From an uncultured Eubacteriales bacterium (GTDB taxonomy: Bacteria; Bacillota; Clostridia; Oscillospirales; Oscillospiraceae), in contig UQSF01000010.1 in NCBI GenBank assembly GCA_900543625.1, positions 24,802 to 88,801 of the forward strand: 64,000 nt of DNA, written 5' to 3'. Under the pieces are notes generated by a model. The model was not told where the DNA came from, searched no databases, and saw only the letters and a list, made by a program, of their open reading frames with translations. Both the position numbers and the translations under genes were made by a program. Of the stretch, positions 56,149 through 64,000 are shown one piece after another; the stretch's first letter is position 1; every line of letters starts with the position of its first letter.

Positions 56149-56735
56149 TGTTCTTTTCCAATCACGGCGGTGTGCAGTGGCTGGTCGTGTTTCTCGGCAA
56201 TCCCGGCCTGAAGTACCGCAACACGCGGCACAACGCTGGCTTTCTCGCGGCGGACGCCGTGGAGAGGGACTGCGGCGTGTCCATCGACCGGCTGCGCTTC
56301 CATGCGCTCACGGCGCAGGCGGAGCTCGGCGGGCAGAAGGTGCTGCTCATGAAGCCGCAGACGTATATGAACGACTCCGGCGAGGCCGTGGCACCGGCGG
56401 CGAAGTTTTATAAAGTGCCGCCGGAGCATATTCTGGTCGTGTCGGACGAGATCCACCTGCAGCCGGGCCGTCTGCGCATCCGCACCAAGGGCTCGGCCGG
56501 CGGGCACAACGGTCTCAAGAGCATCATTTCCGGTCTCGGCACGGATGTGTTTCCGCGCATCCGTATCGGCGTCGGTGCGCCCCCGCACCCGGACTATGAT
56601 ATGCCCGACTGGGTGCTCGGCACGCTGCACGGCGACGATCAGATTGCCGTGAACGATGCGGCCGCCCGCGCGGCGGAGGCCTGCGCGGTCTACATCCGCG
56701 ACGGGGCGGATCGCGCCATGAGCCGCTTTAACTGA
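56148..56735 (+). CDS. pth: peptidyl-tRNA hydrolase
   Basis: 195 residues. Frees tRNA from stalled peptidyl-tRNA. FLGNPGLKYRNTRHNAGFLA near 15-34 includes the catalytic His; LMKPQTYMNDSGEAV near 63 and KGSAGGHNGLKSIISGLG near 105-122 complete the family pattern. ATG at 56148 overlaps the prs stop (TGATG); a GTG at 56145 is the alternative. The prs-pth pairing is common in Firmicutes. The 148-nt gap to glgC holds several GC-rich stems but no clear terminator, so read-through into glgC is possible. Confidence 0.95.
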   Translation: MFFSNHGGVQWLVVFLGNPGLKYRNTRHNAGFLAADAVERDCGVSIDRLRFHALTAQAELGGQKVLLMKPQTYMNDSGEAVAPAAKFYKVPPEHILVVSDEIHLQPGRLRIRTKGSAGGHNGLKSIISGLGTDVFPRIRIGVGAPPHPDYDMPDWVLGTLHGDDQIAVNDAAARAAEACAVYIRDGADRAMSRFN

Positions 56736-56883
56736 ACACTTGTCAGGGGTTTCCCACGTCCACCGGAACCGCCGCAGCCGACCGTGGGGCATTTGCCGCC
56801 CGTCGGCGCGCGGCCGGTCACGGCGCGGGAAGCCCTTTGCTTTTTCTGCAATCTGAGTTGAGAAATAAGGAGGCGCGCATTCC

Positions 56884-58083
56884 TTGAAAAAACACTGCAT
56901 TGCCATGCTGCTTGCCGGCGGGCAGGGCTCGCGGCTGTACGCGCTCACGGCGAAGGTCGCCAAGCCCAGCATCCCGTTCGGCGGCAAGTACCGCATCATC
57001 GACTTCCCGCTGTCCAACTGCGCCAACTCCGGCATCGACACCGTCGGCGTGCTCACGCAGTACCAGCCGCTGCTGCTCAACCGCTACATCGGCAGCGGTC
57101 AGGCGTGGGATCTGGACAGCATCGACGGCGGCGTGTACATCCTGCCCCCGTATCAGAGCGCGGGGGAGCGCGGGTCGTGGTTTTCCGGCACGGCCAACGC
57201 CATCTATCAGAACATGGACTTCATCGAGATGTATGATCCCGACTGCGTGCTCATCCTCTCGGGCGACCATGTGTACAAAATGGACTATGACAAGATGCTG
57301 CGTGCGCACGAGCAGGCGGGCGCCGCCTGCACGATCTCGGTCATTCAGGTGTCGATGGAGGATGCCTCGCGCTTCGGCATCATGAACGTCGGGCCCGACG
57401 GCTTTATCGACGAGTTCGAGGAAAAGCCCGCCCGGCCGAAGAGCGACCTCGCCAGCATGGGCATCTACATCTTTGACTGGAAGGTGCTGCGCAAGTATCT
57501 GACCGAGGATGAGGCGGATCCGGACTCCGACAAGGACTTCGGCAAAAACATCATCCCCAAGATGCTCGCCGCCGGGGAAAAGCTCCTGCCGTACCGGTTC
57601 GAGGGCTACTGGCGCGACGTCGGCACGATCGTCAGCCTCTGGGACGCGAACATGGACATGCTCTCGCCCACGCTCATCAATCTCTATGACCCGCAGTGGC
57701 CCATCCGCGCCAAGAGTCCCATCCGCCCGCCGCACAGCATCGGCCGGCAGGCGGAGGTCGTGCACTCGATCATCACCGAGGGCTGCACGATCGAGGGCCA
57801 TGTGGAAAACTCCGTGCTCTCGAGCTCTGTCACTGTCGGCGCGGGCGCGCGCGTGCACTACAGCATCCTGCACCCCGGCGTTGTCATTGAGCCGGGCGCC
57901 GTGGTGGAGTATGCCATCATCGGCGAGGGAACGGTCGTCGGCGCGGGCGCGCACATCGGCGCGCAGCCCGACGGGACGGACGGCTGGGGCGTCGCTACGG
58001 TCGGACCGGACACGGCAGTGCCCGCCGGCGGTACGGTGCCGGCAGGGGCCATGATCTATGACGGGGCGGAGGTGCACGTATGA
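56884..58083 (+). CDS. glgC: glucose-1-phosphate adenylyltransferase
   Basis: 399 residues from a TTG at 56884 (MKKHCIAMLLAGGQGSRLYA), with AAGGAGG upstream at about 8 nt. GlgC makes ADP-glucose for glycogen. The pyrophosphorylase motif GGQGSRLYALT and the FGGKYRIIDFPLSNCANSG segment are intact, and FEGYWRDVGTIVSLWDANMD marks the allosteric/nucleotidyl fold; left-handed beta-helix repeats follow from about 290. First gene of a glgC-glgD-glgP-psuK operon; it overlaps glgD by ATGA. Confidence 0.95.
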   Translation: MKKHCIAMLLAGGQGSRLYALTAKVAKPSIPFGGKYRIIDFPLSNCANSGIDTVGVLTQYQPLLLNRYIGSGQAWDLDSIDGGVYILPPYQSAGERGSWFSGTANAIYQNMDFIEMYDPDCVLILSGDHVYKMDYDKMLRAHEQAGAACTISVIQVSMEDASRFGIMNVGPDGFIDEFEEKPARPKSDLASMGIYIFDWKVLRKYLTEDEADPDSDKDFGKNIIPKMLAAGEKLLPYRFEGYWRDVGTIVSLWDANMDMLSPTLINLYDPQWPIRAKSPIRPPHSIGRQAEVVHSIITEGCTIEGHVENSVLSSSVTVGAGARVHYSILHPGVVIEPGAVVEYAIIGEGTVVGAGAHIGAQPDGTDGWGVATVGPDTAVPAGGTVPAGAMIYDGAEVHV

Positions 58084-59183
58084 GTGAAGTTCATGGTATC
58101 GTTTACGCGTATCGCAGCTCGGCGCGGCTCGGCGATCTGACGCGCTGGCGCACGAATGCATCCCTGCCGTTCTGCGGGCGCTACCGGCTGATCGACTTTG
58201 CGCTCTCGTCGCTCTCGAACGCGGGTGTGCACAGCGTCGGTGTCATCATGCAGCGGGACTATCAGTCCCTGCTCGACCATCTCGGCAGCGGCAAGGCGTG
58301 GGATCTGTCGCGCCGCAGCGGGGGTCTGCATCTGCTGCCGCCGTTCGGCGCCAACACCCGCGGCGACTATGCCGGCACGGCGGAGGCGCTCAACGCGGTC
58401 ATCACCTATGTGCGCGCCATTCCGGAGCCGGAGATCGTGCTCATGCCGGCGGACGTCGTGTGCAATCTCGACCTCGCCGCCGCCATCGCGCAGCATGAGG
58501 CGGGCGGCTGCGGCATCACGGCCATCTGCCGGGACGGGGACGTCACGGGCGAGCACCACCGTTTCCTTACGGATGCGCACGGCCGCGTCACGAAGCTCAT
58601 CACGAGCGCCGCGCCCGATGCGGGGCTCACCTCAATGGAGGCCTACATCGTCAATAAGGACGTGCTGCTCGCCATGCTCGATCTCTGCGCGCAGGAAAAC
58701 CGCGCCTTCTTCCACCGCGACGCTCTGTTTTCCTATCTCGCGCGCGGCGGCACGATGGATGTGTTCCTGCACCGGGGCTACGCCGTGCGTGTGGACACGG
58801 TCGCGGACTATTTTTCTGCCAGTATGGATATGCTGGAACCGTTGTCGCGCGCGTCGCTTTTCCCGGCTGAACGTCCGGTGCGCACGAAAGAGCGCGCGGA
58901 TGTCAGCACCTATTACGGCGAGCACGCGCACGTGGAAAACTGCCTCGTGGCCGACGGCTGCTTCATCGAGGGCACGGTCACGGACTGCATCCTGTTTCCC
59001 GGCGTGCGTGTCGCGCGCGGCGCGCAGCTGAGCCGCTGCATCGTCATGCAGGACACCCACATCGCAGCCGACGCGATCCTGCGCAACGTCATCGCGGATA
59101 AAAATGTCCGCATCGGCCCCGCCGTCACGCTCACCGGCTGTGAGGCGCTGCCGATCGTCATCCCCAAGGGCAGCGAGCTCTGA
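58080..59183 (+). CDS. glgD: GlgD, regulatory paralogue of GlgC
   Basis: 367 residues. Homologous to GlgC but the start reads VYAYRSSARLGDLTRWRTNA in place of the GGxGxRLxxLT nucleotide loop, so it is not expected to be catalytic; FCGRYRLIDFALSSLSNAGV and the C-terminal beta-helix are kept. In Firmicutes GlgD pairs with GlgC and raises its activity. Start codon overlaps the glgC stop by 4 bp. Confidence 0.93.
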   Translation: MSEVHGIVYAYRSSARLGDLTRWRTNASLPFCGRYRLIDFALSSLSNAGVHSVGVIMQRDYQSLLDHLGSGKAWDLSRRSGGLHLLPPFGANTRGDYAGTAEALNAVITYVRAIPEPEIVLMPADVVCNLDLAAAIAQHEAGGCGITAICRDGDVTGEHHRFLTDAHGRVTKLITSAAPDAGLTSMEAYIVNKDVLLAMLDLCAQENRAFFHRDALFSYLARGGTMDVFLHRGYAVRVDTVADYFSASMDMLEPLSRASLFPAERPVRTKERADVSTYYGEHAHVENCLVADGCFIEGTVTDCILFPGVRVARGAQLSRCIVMQDTHIAADAILRNVIADKNVRIGPAVTLTGCEALPIVIPKGSEL

Positions 59184-59219
59184 CCCTTCGCACGAACCAA
59201 GTAAAGGAAGAATCGTTAT

Positions 59220-61631
59220 ATGCCAATGACCAATCAGATTTCCCGCGACGAGCTGCGCAGCGCCATTGCCGACAAGCTCTGCGCACACTTCGGCGTCACG
59301 GCCGAGACCGCGACCGACGAGCAGGTCTTTCAGGCCGCGGCCATCGTCATCCGCGAGATCCTCTCGCGCCTGCACACGTTTGACAGCCGCACCGCGCCCG
59401 AGCGCGAGGTGCACTACCTGTCGATGGAGTTTCTCATGGGGCGCTCGCTGATGAAGGATGCCTTCAACCTCGGCATCGGCGACGCGCTCACCGGCGCGCT
59501 CGAGGATCTCGGCCGCAGCGCCGCCGATATTTTTGAGACCGAGCCGGACGCAGGCCTCGGCAACGGCGGTCTCGGCCGCCTTGCCGCATGCTACATGGAC
59601 AGCCTTGCCACCGAGGGCATCCCCGCCACGGGCTACTCGCTGTGCTACGAGCTGGGCATCTTCCGGCAGCGCATCGTCGACGGCCGTCAGACCGAGGTCG
59701 CGGACAACTGGCGCACGGCTGCCTCGAGCTGGCTCGTGCCGTGCCATGAGGACACGGTCGAGGTGCGCTTCGGCGGCCGCGTCGAGCCGCACTGGGACGC
59801 CTACGGCCACTACCACGGCGAGCAGCGCGGCTATGAGAGCGTGCTGGCCGTGCCGCGCGACATGCTCATCGCACCGTATGGCGACGGGCGCGTCAACACC
59901 CTCCGCCTCTGGGAGGCGCACAGCCCGAACGATCTGGACATGTACCTCTTCGCCGCCGGCAGCTATGTCCAGAGTCTCGAGCAGCGCACGATGGCCGAGG
60001 TCATCACGAAGGTGCTCTACCCGGCGGATGACCACATCGAGGGCAAGACTCTGCGCATCCGCCAGCAGTATTTCTTCGTCTCCGCGACGGCGCAGAGCAT
60101 CCTGCGCGCCCATCGCGCGCGCTACGGCACGGTGCGCAACTTTGCCGAGCACCACGTCATCCAGATCAACGACACGCACCCGACGCTCATCATCCCCGAG
60201 CTCATGCGCCTGCTGCTCGATGACGACGGCCTCGGCTGGGACGAGGCGTGGGCGATCGTCACCGCCTGCGTCAATTATACCAACCACACCGTCATGTCCG
60301 AGGCGCTTGAGACGTGGCCGCAGGGGCTCATTCAGAGCCAGCTGCCGCGCGTGTGGGAGATCATCTGCGAGATCAACCGCCGCTGGTGCGACGACCTGCG
60401 CGCCCGCTTCGGCGACGATGCGCGCGTGGGGCGCAACCTCATCATCGCCGACGGCAGCGTGCACATGGCAAACCTCTGCCTTGCCGCCTGCAAGACAATC
60501 AACGGGGTCTCCGCCCTGCACGGGGAGATCCTGCGCCGCGACCTCTTCCGCGATATCTGCGCGCTCGATCCGAGCCGCTTTACCTATGTCACAAACGGCA
60601 TTGACCACCGCCGGTGGCTTGCCCAGTGCAATCCCGGTCTGCACGCGCTCGTGTGCGACGTGCTCGGCAGCGACGCGTATCTGCGCCATCCGGAGGAGCT
60701 CGCGGGGCTTGAGCGCGCGGTGCATGATCCCGCCGTGCTCGCCCGGCTCGAGGAGATCAAGGCGCTCAACAAGCAGCGGCTGGCCGCGTGGGTGTTCCGC
60801 ACGGACGGCTTCTCGCTCAACAGCGATGCGATCCTTGACGTGCAGGTCAAGCGCCTGCACGAGTATAAGCGCCAGCTTCTGTGCGCGATGCACATCACGC
60901 AGCTGCAGCTCATGCTGCACGACGATCCGGACCGGCCGTTCCAGCCGCGCACGTTCCTGTTTGCGGCCAAGGCTGCGCCCGGTTATGCGACGGCCAAGCG
61001 CATCATCCAGCTGCTGTGCTCGCTCGCGGCCGATGTGAACAGCGACCCCGTCTGCCGCGGCAGGCTGCAGGTGTACTTCCTGCCGAATTACCGCGTCTCC
61101 GCTGCCGAGATGCTCATGCCCGCCGCGCAGGTGTCCGAGCAGATCTCGACCGCCGGCAAAGAGGCCAGCGGTACCGGCAACATGAAGCTCATGATGAACG
61201 GCGCCGTCACGATCGGCACGCTCGACGGCGCGAATGTCGAGATGTTCGAGCAGCTCGGTGCGGACAACATGTTCCTCTTCGGTCTGCGCGCCGACGAGGC
61301 CGAGGCGCTGCGCGCCGCGGGCTACGACCCGCAGACCTATGTCCGCCGCAGCCCGTGGCTTGGGCGCGTGCTCGAGCGTATGAGCCGCGGCTATGCCGAT
61401 GGCGAGAGCTATGCAGACCTTGTCGGCGGCCTGCTCTACGGCGGCGACCCGTACCTGCTGCTCGCGGATTTTGACGACTATGCCGCCACGCATGAGCGGC
61501 TGTATGCGGCGATCGCCGACCCTGCCGCGCGCGCGCGGCTCTCGCTCGTAAATATTGCCCGCAGCGGCATCTTCGCTGCCGACCGCGCCGTGCGCGAATA
61601 CGCCGAGCGCATCTGGGAGGTGCAGGTATGA
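59220..61631 (+). CDS. glgP: glycogen phosphorylase
   Basis: 803 residues. Releases glucose 1-phosphate from glycogen using PLP. Family segments: YLSMEFLMGRSLMKDAFNLG near 68-86, LGNGGLGRLAACYMDSLAT near 116, INDTHPTLIIPELMRLL near 317, and the PLP lysine in SGTGNMKLMMNGA (Lys656). AAAGGAAG is about 9 nt before the ATG. It lies between glgD and psuK, and its stop overlaps psuK. No glycogen synthase or branching enzyme is in the window. Confidence 0.96.
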   Translation: MPMTNQISRDELRSAIADKLCAHFGVTAETATDEQVFQAAAIVIREILSRLHTFDSRTAPEREVHYLSMEFLMGRSLMKDAFNLGIGDALTGALEDLGRSAADIFETEPDAGLGNGGLGRLAACYMDSLATEGIPATGYSLCYELGIFRQRIVDGRQTEVADNWRTAASSWLVPCHEDTVEVRFGGRVEPHWDAYGHYHGEQRGYESVLAVPRDMLIAPYGDGRVNTLRLWEAHSPNDLDMYLFAAGSYVQSLEQRTMAEVITKVLYPADDHIEGKTLRIRQQYFFVSATAQSILRAHRARYGTVRNFAEHHVIQINDTHPTLIIPELMRLLLDDDGLGWDEAWAIVTACVNYTNHTVMSEALETWPQGLIQSQLPRVWEIICEINRRWCDDLRARFGDDARVGRNLIIADGSVHMANLCLAACKTINGVSALHGEILRRDLFRDICALDPSRFTYVTNGIDHRRWLAQCNPGLHALVCDVLGSDAYLRHPEELAGLERAVHDPAVLARLEEIKALNKQRLAAWVFRTDGFSLNSDAILDVQVKRLHEYKRQLLCAMHITQLQLMLHDDPDRPFQPRTFLFAAKAAPGYATAKRIIQLLCSLAADVNSDPVCRGRLQVYFLPNYRVSAAEMLMPAAQVSEQISTAGKEASGTGNMKLMMNGAVTIGTLDGANVEMFEQLGADNMFLFGLRADEAEALRAAGYDPQTYVRRSPWLGRVLERMSRGYADGESYADLVGGLLYGGDPYLLLADFDDYAATHERLYAAIADPAARARLSLVNIARSGIFAADRAVREYAERIWEVQV

Positions 61632-62512
61632 ACCCTTATGTCTGTGTTGTCGGCGCAGTCAATCTCGACATCTGCGGCTGCCCGGCGCGTAAGCTCATCT
61701 TCCGGGACTCCAATCCCGGCACGGTCACGCTCACGCCCGGCGGCGTCGGGCGCAACATCGCGCACGATCTGCGTCTGCTCGGCGCGGAGGTGAAGTTTCT
61801 CACTGCCTTCGGCGGCGACTCGCACGCGGTGCTCCTGCGCGGAGACTGCGTGCGCCTCGGCATGGATCTCGGCTGCGCGCTCGACGTGCCCGACGGACGC
61901 ACGTCGACGTATCTGTACATCACGGACGAGCGCGGCGAGATGCAGCTCGGCCTGTCCGATACGGACATCTCCGCCGCCATCACGCCGGACTATCTGGGCC
62001 GCCATCTGGATGTGCTCAACGGTGCGGCCGCCGTCGTCATCGACGGCAACCTGACGAGCGAGACCATCACGTGGCTGGGCGAACACTGTACGGCGCCGCT
62101 TTTTGCCGACCCCGTCTCCGTCACAAAGGCGGAGCGGATGCGCGCCGCGCTCGGCGCGCTGCACACGTTCAAGCCCAACCTCACCGAGGGGCAGAACCTC
62201 ACGGGTGAGTCCTCACCTGAGGGCGTGGTCGCGGCGCTGCTGGCTCAGGGCGTGCAGCGCGTGTTCCTGAGCATGGGTGCCGAGGGCATCCTTGCCGCAA
62301 CGCGTGACGAAACGGTGCACCTGCCGTGCCTGCCCACCTGCATGGTCAACACGACCGGTGGGGGAGACGCGGTCATGGCGGCGCTCGTCTGGGCGTATCT
62401 TGAGGGGCTCGACCTGCGCGAGACCACGGCGGCCGCTCTGCGCGCCGGAAAGGCCACGGTCGAATACCCCGGCACGAACAATCCCGACCTCGGCGTGCTC
62501 GTCCACGGCTGA
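61628..62512 (+). CDS. psuK: pseudouridine kinase-like PfkB sugar kinase
   Basis: 294 residues of the PfkB/ribokinase family. The start VCVVGAVNLDICGCPA, then SNPGTVTLTPGGVGRNIAHD near 28-47, follow the E. coli pseudouridine kinase YeiC/PsuK closely by memory of that sequence, and the PfkB signature NTTGGGDAVMAAL near 240 has the catalytic Asp. The tail YPGTNNPDLGVLV also matches PsuK. PsuK phosphorylates pseudouridine; its partner glycosidase PsuG is not in this window. Position at the end of the glycogen operon (ATGA overlap) is unusual. Confidence 0.82.
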   Translation: MNPYVCVVGAVNLDICGCPARKLIFRDSNPGTVTLTPGGVGRNIAHDLRLLGAEVKFLTAFGGDSHAVLLRGDCVRLGMDLGCALDVPDGRTSTYLYITDERGEMQLGLSDTDISAAITPDYLGRHLDVLNGAAAVVIDGNLTSETITWLGEHCTAPLFADPVSVTKAERMRAALGALHTFKPNLTEGQNLTGESSPEGVVAALLAQGVQRVFLSMGAEGILAATRDETVHLPCLPTCMVNTTGGGDAVMAALVWAYLEGLDLRETTAAALRAGKATVEYPGTNNPDLGVLVHG

Positions 62513-62530
62513 GGCAGATCAAAACGGTAA

Positions 62531-62564
62531 AACAGCAGACTTCCGGCACCGGAAGCCTGCTGTT
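62531..62564. terminator. bidirectional terminator between psuK and feoB
   Basis: AACAGCAG and CTTCCGG arms pair with CCGGAAG and CTGCTGTT with one mismatch; T-rich on both sides of the convergent genes. Confidence 0.8.
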
Positions 62565-62567
62565 TTC

Positions 62568-64000
62568 TTATATCCATATCGCGATGCGGTAAACGACTGC
62601 CGCGGTGCACCAGGCCGCCGCGCAATATCCCGCCGCCGCTGCAAACGCAGCGGGTCTGCTGCCGAGCTCCTGACGCATGGCCGCCTGCGCCGCCACGCAC
62701 GGCGCATACAGCGCCGTGAACACGAGAAAGCTTGCGGCTGCCGCAGGGGAGAACACCTGCGGCAGCGCCGCCGTCAGCTCACCCCCGAGCAGCACGCCGA
62801 GCGTGGACAGCACCGTCTCCTTGGCCAGCAGCCCGGTCACAAGCGCGGTCGCGGCGCGCCAGTCGCCGAAGCCGAGCGGCTGAAACACCGGCGAGATCGC
62901 CTGTCCGGCCGCGGCCAGCAGGCTCTCATCGGCGCAGGCGGCCACGCGCCACGCCGGGGTGAACGTGCGCAGCACCCATACGACCACGCTTGCCGCGAGG
63001 ATGACCGTGAACGCCCGCGCGAGAAATTCTTGCGTTCGCTGCCGCATCCGCCGCAGCACGCTGTGTGCGTCCGGCCAGCGGTAGTCCGGCAGTTCCATGA
63101 CAAAGGGCGCTGCTTCCTGCCGTCCCATGCAGCAGAGCAGCTTGGCTGCACCCACCGCCGTCCCGATGCCGAGCGCGTACAGCGCCAAAAACACCAAGGC
63201 GCTGCGCTGCGGGAAAAACGCGGCGGCAAAGGCCGCGTACACCGGCGCCTTCGCGCTGCAGCTCATCCACGGTGTGAGCAGGATCGTCAGCACCCGGTCG
63301 CGCCGTGCGGGCAGCGTGCGCGCGGCGAGCACTGCCGGCACGCTGCACCCGAAGCCCAGCAGCAGCGGCACGGCGCTCTGTCCGCTCAGCCCCAAGCGCC
63401 GCAGCGGGCAGTCCGTCACGAAGGCCACACGCGCGAGATAGCCCGTGTCCTCGAGCAGGGAGAGGAAGAAAAACAGCACCAGGATCACCGGCAGAAACGC
63501 CGCCACGCTCCCCACGCCCGCAAACACGCCCTCGCGCACCAGCGCGCGCAGCAGCGGCCTAGCGTCCAGCGCCAAAAGCGCGCCGTCCGCCGCGTCTGCG
63601 AGCCATGCGATGGCGTGCGCGAGCAGGCGGCTCAGGCACGGGCCAATGATATGAAACGTCAGGTAGAACACGCTGCCGAGCAGCGCCGCCATCGCGGGGT
63701 AGGCCGTATACCGCCCCGTGAGCACGCGGTCGATGCGCGCGCTGCGCCGGTGCCCGGGCAGCGTCTGCGGCAGGGCGAAAAACCGCGTTAGCCTGTCCAC
63801 CAGCGCAAAGCGTGCCGTGGGCAGCGCCTCGCCGCGCGTGAGCCCGGTCTCGCGCTCCATGCGCGCGACGGCTTGCCGTGCCGCCTCCGGCGCGTGATCG
63901 CCGTGTGCGTCGTCGAGCCACTGCGTCGCCGCGAACACAGGCGGCAGACCCGCCCTGCGCGCCTCGTCTGCAAGCAGCCGGGCGAGCGTGCGCACGCAGC
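62568..64000 (-). CDS. feoB: FeoB ferrous-iron transporter, membrane part (5' partial)
   Basis: The frame runs to the right edge, so the N-terminal G-protein domain and the start lie outside the window; 477 residues remain. They hold the end of the linker and the membrane core: DRVLTGRYTAYPAMAALLGS, the first Gate motif GVGSVAAFLPVILVLFFFLS, LSGQSAVPLLLGFGCSVPAV with its Gly-Cys pore signature, and the second Gate near LAKETVLSTLGVLLG. FeoB carries Fe2+ across the membrane. Convergent with psuK. Confidence 0.9.
   Translation of the reverse strand, partial: CVRTLARLLADEARRAGLPPVFAATQWLDDAHGDHAPEAARQAVARMERETGLTRGEALPTARFALVDRLTRFFALPQTLPGHRRSARIDRVLTGRYTAYPAMAALLGSVFYLTFHIIGPCLSRLLAHAIAWLADAADGALLALDARPLLRALVREGVFAGVGSVAAFLPVILVLFFFLSLLEDTGYLARVAFVTDCPLRRLGLSGQSAVPLLLGFGCSVPAVLAARTLPARRDRVLTILLTPWMSCSAKAPVYAAFAAAFFPQRSALVFLALYALGIGTAVGAAKLLCCMGRQEAAPFVMELPDYRWPDAHSVLRRMRQRTQEFLARAFTVILAASVVVWVLRTFTPAWRVAACADESLLAAAGQAISPVFQPLGFGDWRAATALVTGLLAKETVLSTLGVLLGGELTAALPQVFSPAAAASFLVFTALYAPCVAAQAAMRQELGSRPAAFAAAAGYCAAAWCTAAVVYRIAIWI

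Noticed and set aside
58632..61493. 953-codon minus-strand frame opposite glgD and glgP
   Set aside because: Antisense to two clear enzymes; composition typical of GC-driven shadow frames.

Overview
The window looks like chromosomal DNA of a GC-rich, anaerobic, spore-forming member of the Clostridia, most likely an Oscillospiraceae/Ruminococcaceae relative. This rests on gene content: SpoIIP and a BofC-like protein, GlgC with GlgD, NfnAB, reverse rubrerythrin with rubredoxin and a Fur/PerR-type regulator, DUF1292, DUF1653, TSCPD, a SAM-I riboswitch in front of metK, and a 6S-type RNA. Promoters are mostly TTGnnn-16/17-TATAAT-like, ribosome sites are AGGAGG-like, and several genes start with TTG or GTG. 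I saw no tRNA, rRNA, CRISPR array, insertion sequence or prophage. Exact taxonomy is an inference.

Layout. 1-5 kb: a truncated TIR-membrane-LRR protein, a LysR regulator, and three small membrane proteins (DUF554, YczE-like, YgjV-like). 5-12 kb: a pair of 2-hydroxyacyl-CoA dehydratase subunits, a small-gene pair with DUF1653, an ABC exporter, a VanY-type carboxypeptidase, a 24-residue peptide gene and a cupin. 12-22 kb: NfnAB, phosphoketolase, two FAD enzymes, a MarR regulator, an HdeD-like and a LUD protein. 22-29 kb: PAP2 phosphatase, a membrane pseudokinase with a C-type lectin ectodomain, a TM2 protein, the perR-like/rubrerythrin/rubredoxin operon, a CBS protein with a structured leader, SpoIIP and TSCPD. 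29-39 kb: cell-envelope genes (SleB-like hydrolase, class A PBP, NlpC/P60, YARHG), RsmG, a threonine aldolase-like enzyme and 6S RNA. 39-52 kb: metK with riboswitch, ppk, hypB, AraC and LysR regulators, PutP, and a marR-ABC-ABC exporter operon. 52-64 kb: pyk, an SseB protein, prs-pth, the glgC-glgD-glgP-psuK cluster, and a FeoB that runs off the right end.

The most unusual content lies between the genes. A roughly 200-bp multi-hairpin element occurs four times (about 4937, 14733, 30523 and 43515), in both orientations. Its stems differ in sequence between copies but stay paired, and in three copies it is bracketed by duplicated terminator-hairpin sequence. I know of no name for it; it looks like either a terminator-targeting mobile element or a structured RNA. 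A second unexplained object is an AT-rich 300-bp stretch (52042-52325) with a TTATGnnAAC-like 10-mer repeated in pairs exactly 14 bp apart. Two receptor-like membrane proteins, TIR-LRR and pseudokinase-lectin, are further candidates for undescribed signalling.

Metabolically the genes fit a fermenter that stores glycogen (glgC/D/P), uses phosphoketolase and pyruvate kinase, balances NADH, NADPH and ferredoxin with NfnAB, and detoxifies peroxide with rubrerythrin. Gaps over 300 bp are each accounted for: element A (4935-5263), element B plus the nfnA promoter (14492-15002), the perR operator and CBS terminator (26787-27102), the sleB leader (29034-29424), element C (30475-30868), 6S RNA (32696-33163), and the paired-repeat array (51973-52414).
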